Assembly (NCBI GenBank): GCA_040290295.1
Contig: PSMW01000008.1
Coordinates: forward strand, 1 to 64,000
Direction of reading: 5' to 3'
DNA from: CAADGV01 sp040290295
Lineage (GTDB): Bacteria; Bacteroidota; Ignavibacteria; UBA10030; UBA6906
DNA length: 64,000 nt
Shown: positions 16,318-24,174 of the stretch, one piece after another
How the letters are laid out: every line of letters starts with the position of its first letter
How positions within the stretch are numbered: position 1 is the first letter of the stretch
Program-made: the position numbers and the translations under genes
The notes under the pieces: model-generated
The model's input: the letters and a program-made list of their open reading frames with translations, nothing else
Database searches by the model: none
What the model was told of the DNA's origin: nothing

Positions 16318-17168
16318 TGCGCAACCCTTACGTATCGAAACGACGACGTCTTCTCCTTGCCGCGACGGTTGTGCTCGGCGCATACCTTGCCGTCATCGCG
16401 TGGTTTGCGGTGAGGGAGGATTCGTACGTGTACTTCCCGCGGAAAGGGCTACGCAACGCGGACAGTCTTGCTCTCGGTATCGAAACCGTGAGTCTCCGTT
16501 CGCTCGACGGCGTGATGCTGAAAAGCTGGATCGTACCGGCATCCGATACGTCGAATCTATGGATACTTTACCTGCATGGAAACGGCGGCAACATTTCCTC
16601 CCGAGGGTATATCGAACACTACAACACACTGCGGGCACTCGGCGTCAACATCTTTGCGGTCGATTATCGGGGCTACGGCGAGAGTGAAGGCATACCGAGT
16701 GAAGATGGGTTGTATCAGGATGCACGCGCAGCGTTCGATTATCTCGTCAACGCTCGCGGTGTTCTGCCGGAACGTATCGTGATCTTCGGTTATTCCTTAG
16801 GTTCTGCGGTTGCGGTGCACCTCGCCACGGAAGTCGATGCTCGAGCCGTTATTCTCGAAGGAGCGTTCACCTCTGCCTATCGCCTGGGACAAGCGCAGTA
16901 TCCATTTCTTCCCATCTCACTCATGATGCGAAATCGATTCGACACGTTGAGCAAGATGCATGGTGTGAGCGAGCCGAAACTCTTCCTCCATGCACGCGAG
17001 GATGAAGTTGTTCCGTTCGAGCATGGCACGGAACTGTTCGCTGCTGCGCCCGAGCCGAAGACGTTCGTGGCCATAAGAGGTGGACACAACGATGCCCACT
17101 CGGTCGATTCCGCGGCTTTCTACGGCGCCATCGCCGAGTTTCTCCGTTCCCTTCGTTTGCATCATTAA
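16317..17168 (+). CDS. Alpha/beta hydrolase, membrane-anchored (Bem46/ABHD13-like)
   Basis: A 283-residue hydrolase with an N-terminal membrane helix (about residues 10-32). The oxyanion region LYLHGNGGN, the strand DYRGYGESEG, and the nucleophile elbow IFGYSLGSA are followed by Asp in HAREDEVVP and His in RGGHNDAH, completing a Ser-Asp-His triad. The start ATG overlaps the TAA of the upstream TPR gene. The active site would face the periplasm; the substrate is unknown. Confidence 0.8.
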   Translation: MRNPYVSKRRRLLLAATVVLGAYLAVIAWFAVREDSYVYFPRKGLRNADSLALGIETVSLRSLDGVMLKSWIVPASDTSNLWILYLHGNGGNISSRGYIEHYNTLRALGVNIFAVDYRGYGESEGIPSEDGLYQDARAAFDYLVNARGVLPERIVIFGYSLGSAVAVHLATEVDARAVILEGAFTSAYRLGQAQYPFLPISLMMRNRFDTLSKMHGVSEPKLFLHAREDEVVPFEHGTELFAAAPEPKTFVAIRGGHNDAHSVDSAAFYGAIAEFLRSLRLHH

Positions 17169-17246
17169 CATGGTTCTTCACTTTTTCAGGATACCCCCCG
17201 TAGGAAATGGCTTACGTAACCGGAAGCGTGGATAGCGCTCGTCACG

Positions 17247-17954
17247 TTGACGGTCCTCGAAATTGTTTTGGGGATCGACAATATCATTTTCATTTCGATT
17301 CTGTCGGCAAAGCTCCCCTTGGAGCAGCAAGCCAAGGCACGTACCGTCGGTTTGGCGGTGACGACGATCTCGCGCGTGTTGTTGCTTCTCTCGCTCACGT
17401 GGGTGATGCGGCTGACCGCGCCGCTGTTCACCATCTTCGGGAACAAGATCTCAGGACGCGATCTGATCCTCATTTTCGGCGGATTGTTCCTCATCGCCAA
17501 AAGCACGCACGAAATCCACGATAAGTTGGAAGGCGTTGAAGGTCGTGTCTCGTTGAAGCTCAAACCGAAATATGCTGGTATCATCGTGCAAATTCTTCTC
17601 TTGGATATCGTGTTCTCGCTGGACTCGGTGATCACCGCGGTGGGGATGGCACGGCATATCGAGATCATGATTGCGGCGGTGATCATTGCGGTCGGTGTCA
17701 TGATGTTGGCGGCCGGGTCCATCAGCCGATTTGTGGAGCAACACCCCTCGGTAAAGATTCTTGCTCTCAGTTTCTTGCTGCTCATCGGCGTGTCACTGAT
17801 CGCAGAAGGGTTCGATCAGCACATCTCCAAGGGCTACATTTATTTTGCGATGGCGTTCTCGGTGTTCGTCGAGATGATCAACATTCGGATACGAGCGAAG
17901 GAGAGACAGTCGGTGAAGCTTCATTCCCCGTACAGAAGCGAGAGAGGGCAGTGA
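17247..17954 (+). CDS. TerC family integral membrane protein, start disrupted
   Basis: TerC-type proteins are multi-helix membrane proteins linked to metal (often Mn2+) export. The signature LGIDNIIFISI, with its buried Asp, is near residue 8, and DIVFSLDSVITAVGMA near residue 114 is the second conserved acidic helix. The family normally starts about 12 residues earlier with a 'PEAWIALVTLT' segment; exactly that is encoded at 17220-17249 but is preceded in frame by TAA (17217-17219). Removing one A there would join it to the ATG at 17207 as MAYVPEAWIALV. The annotated TTG at 17247 is thus a fallback start, and the gene may be frameshifted or mis-sequenced. Confidence 0.78.
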   Translation: MTVLEIVLGIDNIIFISILSAKLPLEQQAKARTVGLAVTTISRVLLLLSLTWVMRLTAPLFTIFGNKISGRDLILIFGGLFLIAKSTHEIHDKLEGVEGRVSLKLKPKYAGIIVQILLLDIVFSLDSVITAVGMARHIEIMIAAVIIAVGVMMLAAGSISRFVEQHPSVKILALSFLLLIGVSLIAEGFDQHISKGYIYFAMAFSVFVEMINIRIRAKERQSVKLHSPYRSERGQ

Positions 17955-18129
17955 CTGCTCGCCGTGAAGCTTGCTGAAGACGACATGGCGACGATGCGCC
18001 TCACCATTCTTTTTCGGTCTCCCGCCTCTCTCTCGTGCGTGAGAGTCGATAGTGCTCCTGCATGAGGTGTTGAATCTTCAAGAAGAAGAATTGTGAAACC
18101 CCGTGATGAGCAACGTGCACACACCACGG

Positions 18130-18900
18130 TTACTTCATCAGCACAAGTTTCTTGACAGCGCGATGATTCCCACTCTGCAAGCGGTACATGTACATGCCGC
18201 TTGCCCATGACGATGCATCGACCGAGACACGATAGAAGGTTCCCGCTTCGGCGACACCATCGAACAGCGTCGCGACCTTTTCGCCCAAAAGGTTGTACAC
18301 TTCGATGGTCGTCGCGGCCGTGTTCTCAACGGAGAATCTGATCGTCGTTGTCGGATTGAGCGGATTCGGATAGTTTTGCAGTAACTGGAACGCACGCGGC
18401 GCGCCTTCTTCAACGGCGGTCAACCACGTTATCTCGCTCGAGATCGAAGGCGTGAAGTGCGACGTGCCGTCCAAATCCTGCTGGCGCAAGCGATAGTGAT
18501 GCACCCCCGTTTGGGTCAACGTTGTATCTACGTACGAGTAGAATTGCGGCTCAGTCGTGGTTCCATGACCCGGCACGAAGCTACCCGGAAGTTCCATCCA
18601 TTGCTGAGCGTCATCCCGCCGACGTTGGACGAAGAAGCCGTAATTGTTCACCTCGCTGATGGTCTGCCACTCTAACAACACTCCCGCGCCGTTGGGATTG
18701 CGCCGCGCGCTGAGCGCAGCAAGCGTAATGGGAAGGCCGTTCGAATCCGTTCCAAATTCTACTGCCAGTGGTGAACCGAACATTGGTCCTCCAACTCCGT
18801 TGATCCGATACGCTATGCCTGCTGTTCCGGTCAAATTCTGTATCCCTACATCTCCTTCATCGAGAAAGAGTGTTGGGGGGAGAAACAGACTCTGCGTCAT
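18130..18900 (-). pseudogene. Piece 4 of the broken T9SS protein: C-terminal sorting domain
   Basis: 256-residue open frame. It contains a fibronectin-like segment (VLLEWQTISEVNNYGFFVQR) and the full T9SS C-terminal domain: LLQNYPNPLNPTTTIRFSV, IEVYNLLGEKVATL, then SGMYMYRL and LVLMK. The frame-joining point to piece 3 is the six-base G run at 18875-18880; the apparent start MTQSLFL is inside the overlap and is not a natural start. Confidence 0.7.
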
Positions 18901-19417
18901 TGTATTGGATTTTGATGTTTCCGTTCGGATAGAGAATAATTTGGAAGGTGATGGAGTTGGTACTGGTTCCTCCTGATGCCCAGCGGTAACCGTGAAAGTA
19001 TGTTACCACGAATTGATTTGCGTTACCACCGTAAAAGATTTTCGCGTTGGGATAACTGCTCGAGGTGAAGTCGAGGTCCACAAGGCAACCGGCGATCATA
19101 TTCGGAGGATTGAAAGCGTCGGGAATACCTGTGGCGTCGTACACATTGCCTGGCACCGGCCAGCCGAGGTTCAAGAATCCATGTGTATAGATGTTGAGAT
19201 TGTTCGATCCGGTATTGTACGTATTACCGAAGAACGTGAAAGTGAACCCCATGTCCACCGAGATCACGCCATCATCAGGATCGGCGAACACAGCTGGCGT
19301 GTGCCCCGCTGCGACCGGGTCGATCCAGTTGTATGGAGGATGTGAAGGAGCGCCGACCGAAAGGGAATTGGCGAAGTAGTATCCTCCCGATGTCGGACCG
19401 CTTCCGCCCCAGTTCAG
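18857..19417 (-). pseudogene. Piece 3 of the broken T9SS protein
   Basis: Reads directly on from the TAA at 19418-19420 as LNWGGSGPTSGGYYFANSL and continues through FTFFGNTYNTGSNNLNIYTHGFLNLG, a beta-rich domain common in secreted proteins of this group, until the frame is lost just after YNDAESVSPP at the G run. A GTG at 19291 could start a shorter protein but would be in mid-domain. Confidence 0.6.
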
Positions 19418-19999
19418 TTAGCGTATGATGAATGTCGTGCGCAGAGTGTCGTTCGCTCGATTCTCATCGGAACCGAGCAGCGTGACGATCGTGACGGTAT
19501 AGGTCCCTTCCGTTGACGGAGCGAATGTCGAGTCGAACACCACTGTTGTCGTCGCTCCGCTCGCCAACGATGCAACGGTCTTCGTGCTCGAATAGCCTCC
19601 CGGCGAGATGGCGTACCGAACATCGAAGGCGGCAAACGGCGCTTGTGGCGCGGTGCCGAAATTCTTGATAGTTGCTTTCGGGGCGAGTGGTACGGTGCTT
19701 CGCTGCACGGTGCCAGTGGGTGCAAGATTGGCTGTGACGCCGACATCGTTCGCCAGTCCCGGCCGTTCGATTGTGAGCGCATCTATGCCGATGTAATCGC
19801 TGTTGGTGCCGTTGATGCCGCCATCAGCAACGGCGTAACGGATGGCGAATCGTGCGTTTGCCCCGGAGGTAGGCGTTCGGAATCCGCGTCGTTCCCACGC
19901 GCCCAACGTGTTGACCTTGAAGCGGCCCAACTCGAGCCAACTAAGTGCTTCAGGAACCGAATCGCCCGCTGCCGAGTACATGACTCGAATCGTGTCGGG
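19418..19999 (-). pseudogene. Piece 2 of the broken T9SS protein: CARDB-like domain
   Basis: Follows the TAG at 20000-20002 in the same frame as PDTIRVMYSAAGDSVPEAL, completing the jelly-roll domain, then a CARDB-like adhesion module (ANDVGVTANLAPTGTVQR ... TVTIVTLLGSDENRANDTLR) that ends TTFIIR before the TAA. An ATG at 19981 would give 187 residues. Confidence 0.6.
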
Positions 20000-20461
20000 C
20001 TAGGGGGAACCAGCCGGTGAACGAGAAGAGAAGTAGAGCGTGTCGCCTGCTTGCACATTCTTGGCAGGAAGAACCAGCCAGTTGTCGATGTCTCCGTTGT
20101 TGGCGATCGTTTCGTGGATGGAACCGACGTAACCGTTCGGCGGTCCATTCAATGCCGGAAAGACCGAAGGATTGCCTTGAAACCACAGGGCAACAGTTCC
20201 GGGCGGGCTGGACCAACGATAATACACCTTGTAGCCTCTCGCCTTCAATGCTGTCGTGTCGTTCGCCCCGTCGAAGTCGTCGGTATAGTACGGCGATCCG
20301 GTGATAACGGTCGGAAGCACGCCGCGCGACGAACCGGACACATCGCCTTTGGTCATGCTCGCCTTCCGTGCGTTGGGTTGAGTGGAGGACTGAAACTTGG
20401 TAGAACCGATGCTCTGCGTAACTGCGCTCGCAAGCAGCATCACAGCGATAATTATTCTCAT
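20000..20461 (-). pseudogene. Piece 1 of the broken T9SS protein: signal peptide and jelly-roll start
   Basis: Starts at ATG 20461 with a clear signal peptide, then the choice-of-anchor type segment YYTDDFDGANDT ... WFQGNPSVFPALNG ... NWLVLPAKNVQAGDTLYFSSRSP, and stops at TAG 20000-20002. The family usually reads on as YPDS-like residues there, so Tyr is the expected residue. Confidence 0.6.
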
Positions 20462-20477
20462 TGCACTCCCCTTGGGT

Positions 20478-20516
20478 CTATCGGTTGATGACGACGAGCT
20501 TTTTGACAGTTTGATG
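20478..20516 (-). pseudogene. Tiny remnant of a T9SS sorting-domain end
   Basis: Just upstream of the broken cargo gene the minus strand reads HQTVKKLVVINR and a stop. This is the typical last strand of a T9SS domain, with no gene body in front of it; the upstream frame is closed by a stop. It suggests another cargo gene was deleted between here and the Sel1-repeat gene. Confidence 0.35.
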
Positions 20517-20620
20517 TTACACACATTTGTGCTGATGATGCAAGTCGTGTCGGGCAATAGGCGGGTGAGATGGAACATGAACATTGATGCCCCCATAACG
20601 CCGACATCGAAAGGCGCCGA

Positions 20621-22183
20621 CTACTCCGCGATCACGAACTCCTTGCTGTTTGGACGAATCTCGTCGTGCATGCGAACGAGCGCCTGATAGGCATCTTGAC
20701 TTCCTCGCTGAGCGCTATTGCGATAGAGGCGCGCCGCTTCTCCCTTGTTCTTGGGCGTGCCGCGTCCATACTCGAAGCAATAGGCGAGGGCGATCTCGGC
20801 GAGCACAGACCCGTCCCGTGCAGCAATCTGAAGTTCCTCCACTGCTTTGTCGAGTGAATCGACGTCGTTGCGGACGCGGAGGATCAGCCGTCGGAGGCGT
20901 GCCTCCTTGTTGCCGAGCAGTGCCGCTCGATCCCACAGGGCTTTTGCCTTGTTTTCATCTCGCGCCACCCACCTGCCTGCATAGTACGCCAAACCAAGCT
21001 CGACGAGCGCCTGCGCATGATCGACGGAAGCGGCGCGCTCCAACATCTGTAAGGCTTGAACGTCGGTCAACTGATGGTCGAGACGCAACGCGTTCAGCGT
21101 TGCCCAGGCGTACTCGGCATCGGGATCTTTTCGCTCCACGCGAGCCTTCAGGAGTTTGAAAAACAGCTCATCCTGTATCAAACGATACAGCAAACGAGAA
21201 GCACGGCGAGAGTCGAGACGCGTTGCGCGGATGTAGTGCAGTGCTGCAGCGATCGTATCCGCAGTGCAGAATGTGCCTTGCTCGTAGCATCGTCCGATGA
21301 GTGTAAGTGCTTCAGGACTTCCAGCCTCGGCTGCCCTGCGCAGTGCAGACGCGTACGCTGTGTCCATTACAATCTTCCCCTTCACGAGACGCAGCGATCC
21401 TCGATCGGACAGAGGTTCGGGCACGCTACTCTTGAACAGATCATCGACCAGAATGGAATCGGGGGTCGATCGAGACGTATCAGGAGAGAAGTCGAGGAAG
21501 GAGACCTGAAGTGATGGTTGCTGCGAGACAGTTCGAGGGAGCGTTGTCTCGCGCGCCGCCGTCGTTGCGCTTGCGGCAGTGAAACCTCGGTGTTCGAAAA
21601 GCTTCAAGCCCTGGCGTGCAGCAGCGTAGCCCGAGTCCGCTGCCAACTTCGTCAGCCGAAATGCTTCGGAGAGGTTTTGCGGCACGACGAGATTTTCTAT
21701 GTAGAACTGCGCCAAGGCGTATTGCGCTTCGGGCATATTGCGTTGTGCTGCGGCGCGGAAATTGAGAAACGCCTCGAAGGGATTCCACTCCGTTCCCCAA
21801 CCGTTGAATGCAAAGATGGCGAGATTGAAACGTGCGAGCAGATGGTTCTGTTCGGCGGCGCGTCGTGTCCAATACACTGCTTTGGCTGTATCCGCTTTGA
21901 CACCTCTGCCGGTGAGGTAGCGAATGCTTAGCTCGAATTGGGAGACCGCGTTCCCCGCTTTGGCTTCTTGCTGCAGTCGGAAGGTCTGCCAGAGCTGATA
22001 CGTCGCATCGGATTGCTCGATGACCGGCGCGGGCGTCCGAGCCCGATAATTTTTGAACACTGGACTCTCAGGACGTCGCAGCGAATCGGATTGTGGCGAG
22101 GCGGTGCCGAACCCCGACAGGACGAAGAGGAACAGAAAGCAAGGATAAATCAAGAGAGCATCTCGAAACGTCTTCGATAGCAA
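20621..22183 (-). CDS. Exported Sel1-repeat protein
   Basis: A 520-residue protein with an N-terminal export signal (about residues 9-28) and many Sel1-like helical repeats of about 36 residues, for example AVSQFELSIRYLTGRGVKADTAKAVYW near 83, ALVELGLAYYAGRWVARDENKAKALW and ALAYCFEYGRGTPKNKGEAARLYRNSA near the end. Sel1 repeats make protein-binding solenoids. A linker rich in Thr/Ser/Pro (about 205-250) splits two repeat blocks. The start is TTG with no strong ribosome site, so the exact N-terminus is uncertain. It follows htpX on the same strand after a terminator. Confidence 0.75.
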   Translation of the reverse strand: MLSKTFRDALLIYPCFLFLFVLSGFGTASPQSDSLRRPESPVFKNYRARTPAPVIEQSDATYQLWQTFRLQQEAKAGNAVSQFELSIRYLTGRGVKADTAKAVYWTRRAAEQNHLLARFNLAIFAFNGWGTEWNPFEAFLNFRAAAQRNMPEAQYALAQFYIENLVVPQNLSEAFRLTKLAADSGYAAARQGLKLFEHRGFTAASATTAARETTLPRTVSQQPSLQVSFLDFSPDTSRSTPDSILVDDLFKSSVPEPLSDRGSLRLVKGKIVMDTAYASALRRAAEAGSPEALTLIGRCYEQGTFCTADTIAAALHYIRATRLDSRRASRLLYRLIQDELFFKLLKARVERKDPDAEYAWATLNALRLDHQLTDVQALQMLERAASVDHAQALVELGLAYYAGRWVARDENKAKALWDRAALLGNKEARLRRLILRVRNDVDSLDKAVEELQIAARDGSVLAEIALAYCFEYGRGTPKNKGEAARLYRNSAQRGSQDAYQALVRMHDEIRPNSKEFVIAE

Positions 22184-22233
22184 GCGGCCGTTGTCGGAAG
22201 CAATCTACAAAAATCGCTCATGCGTTGCATGCG

Positions 22234-22283
22234 GAGAAAGAAACGGCATCCTCCCTCCTCCACGGCGGGAGAGCAAGGATGCC
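22234..22283 (-). terminator. Terminator after htpX
   Basis: On the minus strand GGCATCCT pairs with AGGATGCC (22276-22283 with 22245-22252), extended inside by GGGAG/CTCCC, and is followed by GTTTCTTTCTC. It starts 8 bases past the htpX stop and separates it from the Sel1-repeat gene. Confidence 0.65.
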
Positions 22284-22290
22284 TGCGAGC

Positions 22291-23151
22291 TTACCGCAAC
22301 GAACGGCCGTACACCATCGCTTCGAGTCGGGCGATGCGTTCCTCCATCGGAGGGTGGGTGCTGAACAAGTTCATCAGTCCGCCACCCGTCAGCGGGTTGA
22401 CGATGAACATGTGTGCGGTTGCGGGCTTTGCATCCATGGGAATGTCTTGCACTCCTTTGTTCAGTCGTCGGAGAGCGTTGGCGAGCGCGATCGGATCGCC
22501 TGCCATGGTTGCGCCCCCTTCGTCGGCGAGGAATTCGCGCGAGCGAGAGATCGCCATCTGGATCAGCATTGCGGCAATCGGCGCAACAATCAACATGACA
22601 AGACCGGCAATGGGGCTACCGCCTTCGTCGTCGTTGTGGTGCCGCCCGCCGCCGAAGATCAGTGCCCACTGCGCCATGTTCGCGATCATGCTGATGGCGC
22701 CCGCAATCGTCGCGGCAATCGAGCCGATCAGAATATCGCGGTGCTTGATGTGCGCAAGTTCGTGGGCAATCACGCCACGTAACTCGTCGCGCGGCAGAAG
22801 ACGTAGAATGCCTTCCGTAACCGCGACTGCTGCATGTTCGGGGTTGCGACCCGTCGCAAAAGCATTGGGCTGATCACCCGGAATCAGATACAATCTCGGC
22901 ATCGGGATACCGCCCCGACGAGTCAAATCCTCCGTCATTCTGAAAAGCTCCGGCGCATCGTTCGGCGTGAGTTCTCGTGCGCCGTACATGCCGAGCACGA
23001 TCTTATCACTGAACCAATACGATCCGAAGTTCATCACGGCGGCGATCGCCAAGCCGACGAGCATACCTCCTTGTCCGCCTAACACGTTGCCGATAAAGAC
23101 CAGCAAGATGGTCAGTAAGGTCAAAAAGAGAACGGTGCGAACGTTATTCAT
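22291..23151 (-). CDS. htpX: HtpX-type M48 zinc metalloprotease
   Basis: Inner-membrane protease that degrades misfolded membrane proteins. The 286-residue product has two N-terminal membrane helices, the zinc motif HELAHIKH near residue 129, a second pair of helices, and the third ligand in SREFLADEGGA. The ATG at 23151 lies 5 bases from GGGAG; the ATG directly before it and one further upstream are less well spaced. Confidence 0.93.
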   Translation of the reverse strand: MNNVRTVLFLTLLTILLVFIGNVLGGQGGMLVGLAIAAVMNFGSYWFSDKIVLGMYGARELTPNDAPELFRMTEDLTRRGGIPMPRLYLIPGDQPNAFATGRNPEHAAVAVTEGILRLLPRDELRGVIAHELAHIKHRDILIGSIAATIAGAISMIANMAQWALIFGGGRHHNDDEGGSPIAGLVMLIVAPIAAMLIQMAISRSREFLADEGGATMAGDPIALANALRRLNKGVQDIPMDAKPATAHMFIVNPLTGGGLMNLFSTHPPMEERIARLEAMVYGRSLR

Positions 23152-23357
23152 CATATCTCCCATGATTGACTTGTGTATCGTCACTTGCTTTAACAAGAAC
23201 TGGGCGTGTCTTTGTTCCGTCCGGTCGCCAAAAATATACTGTGCACAACTCCGATAAGCCAGTGATCATTCACGTGGAGCGGATGCGGAGGATGTACGGC
23301 TGGCGTTCGGCATACAACCACATCTGCCTATGCCCAACGAGACTCTCGAAGCAAGGC

Positions 23358-24155
23358 TTAAAGCCGCTCCATCGTTCGAGCATGGTGAGGTTGATCGGCA
23401 AGCGTGTAGGCATAGATGAGATTGCGGAGCACGCGTTGCAAGATCGCGATCGTGTCGCATTCGATCGGCGGCGCTTCGTCCGTCCTCAGCAAATGTGCCA
23501 TCGCAAGAAGCTGCTCTCTTGGAAGAATCCTGCCTCGATCGAAACAGTCCACGACAAGCTTCTTGCCTTTGGTGTGAACCAGTGCGAGAAAATGGTCGGG
23601 AAAATTATAGCCACCGATACTCAGTTCCAATCTCCAACCGACCAGCATGTAGATGCACACAAGATTGATCGGAAGACCTCGGCGCTGCTCGATGACGTAC
23701 ACAAGGTTGCTGTTGAAGGGATTGTAGTACCCCTCTTGCTCCACGCCGCGGAGCGCATATCCTTGAAAAAGAAATTCCGCCAACAGAAGGGCGTCTCGTT
23801 GGGTGTAGCGTGCATCGAACTCATCCGCCAGGGCATCGAGCATCGAGCGTAGTTTGGCGGGATAAAGTCTGCCGAACTGATACTGCGCGATCAGTTGCTG
23901 CGCGCGTTTGAGAAGTTCCATGTCGTCTTCGATGTGGTGCGTCCGACTCCATTGCTGCACGATCCACTCGTTGTCCTGCTGATCCCATAATGATCGGATC
24001 TCCAGCGCCTGTAACGGCGTGAGGCGAATCTGTTGTGCTTCGATGGCATCTTCGAGTGTCGAACCGAACGTGGAGAGTTGCTCAAGGATCGATCGCCGCA
24101 GGCTTTCGTCCTCCAGCAGATGAAGGAGGTAGGGAAGATCGGCAACGTTTGGCAT
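23358..24155 (-). CDS. Transglutaminase-like protein of the SirB1 type
   Basis: A 265-residue protein with the SirB1/transglutaminase-like-2 pattern: YYNPFNSNLVYVIEQRRGLPINLVCIYMLVGWRL in the middle, followed by the His-containing GGYNFPDHFLALVH and the Asp-containing VVDCFDRGRIL. Where classic family members have Cys in the 'GIPISLS.IY' segment this protein has Asn-Leu-Val, with Cys only just after it, so peptidase or transglutaminase activity is doubtful. It follows the amylase gene by about 20 bases when started at ATG 24155, suggesting co-transcription. Confidence 0.75.
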   Translation of the reverse strand: MPNVADLPYLLHLLEDESLRRSILEQLSTFGSTLEDAIEAQQIRLTPLQALEIRSLWDQQDNEWIVQQWSRTHHIEDDMELLKRAQQLIAQYQFGRLYPAKLRSMLDALADEFDARYTQRDALLLAEFLFQGYALRGVEQEGYYNPFNSNLVYVIEQRRGLPINLVCIYMLVGWRLELSIGGYNFPDHFLALVHTKGKKLVVDCFDRGRILPREQLLAMAHLLRTDEAPPIECDTIAILQRVLRNLIYAYTLADQPHHARTMERL

Positions 24156-24174
24156 GATCGATCTCAGTCGTTTC

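Larger units (their letters stand above)
18130..20461 (-). pseudogene. Large T9SS-secreted protein, broken by two stops and a frameshift
   Basis: On the minus strand one continuous protein of about 776 residues can be traced from ATG 20461 (ribosome site GGGGAG, export signal MRIIIAVMLLASAVTQS) to the stop at 18130. It is interrupted by TAG at 20000-20002 and TAA at 19418-19420, both in the same frame, and by a one-base shift at a run of six G at 18875-18880. In order it has a jelly-roll ('choice-of-anchor') domain, a CARDB-like Ig domain, a beta-rich domain, and a complete T9SS sorting domain ending in LVLMK. The two stop codons are TAx type, one change away from Tyr. The four pieces are listed separately. 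Confidence 0.72.

Noticed and set aside
23166..23852. A 228-codon plus-strand frame opposite the SirB1-like gene
   Set aside because: It runs antisense to a gene with clear family motifs and has no recognisable features.
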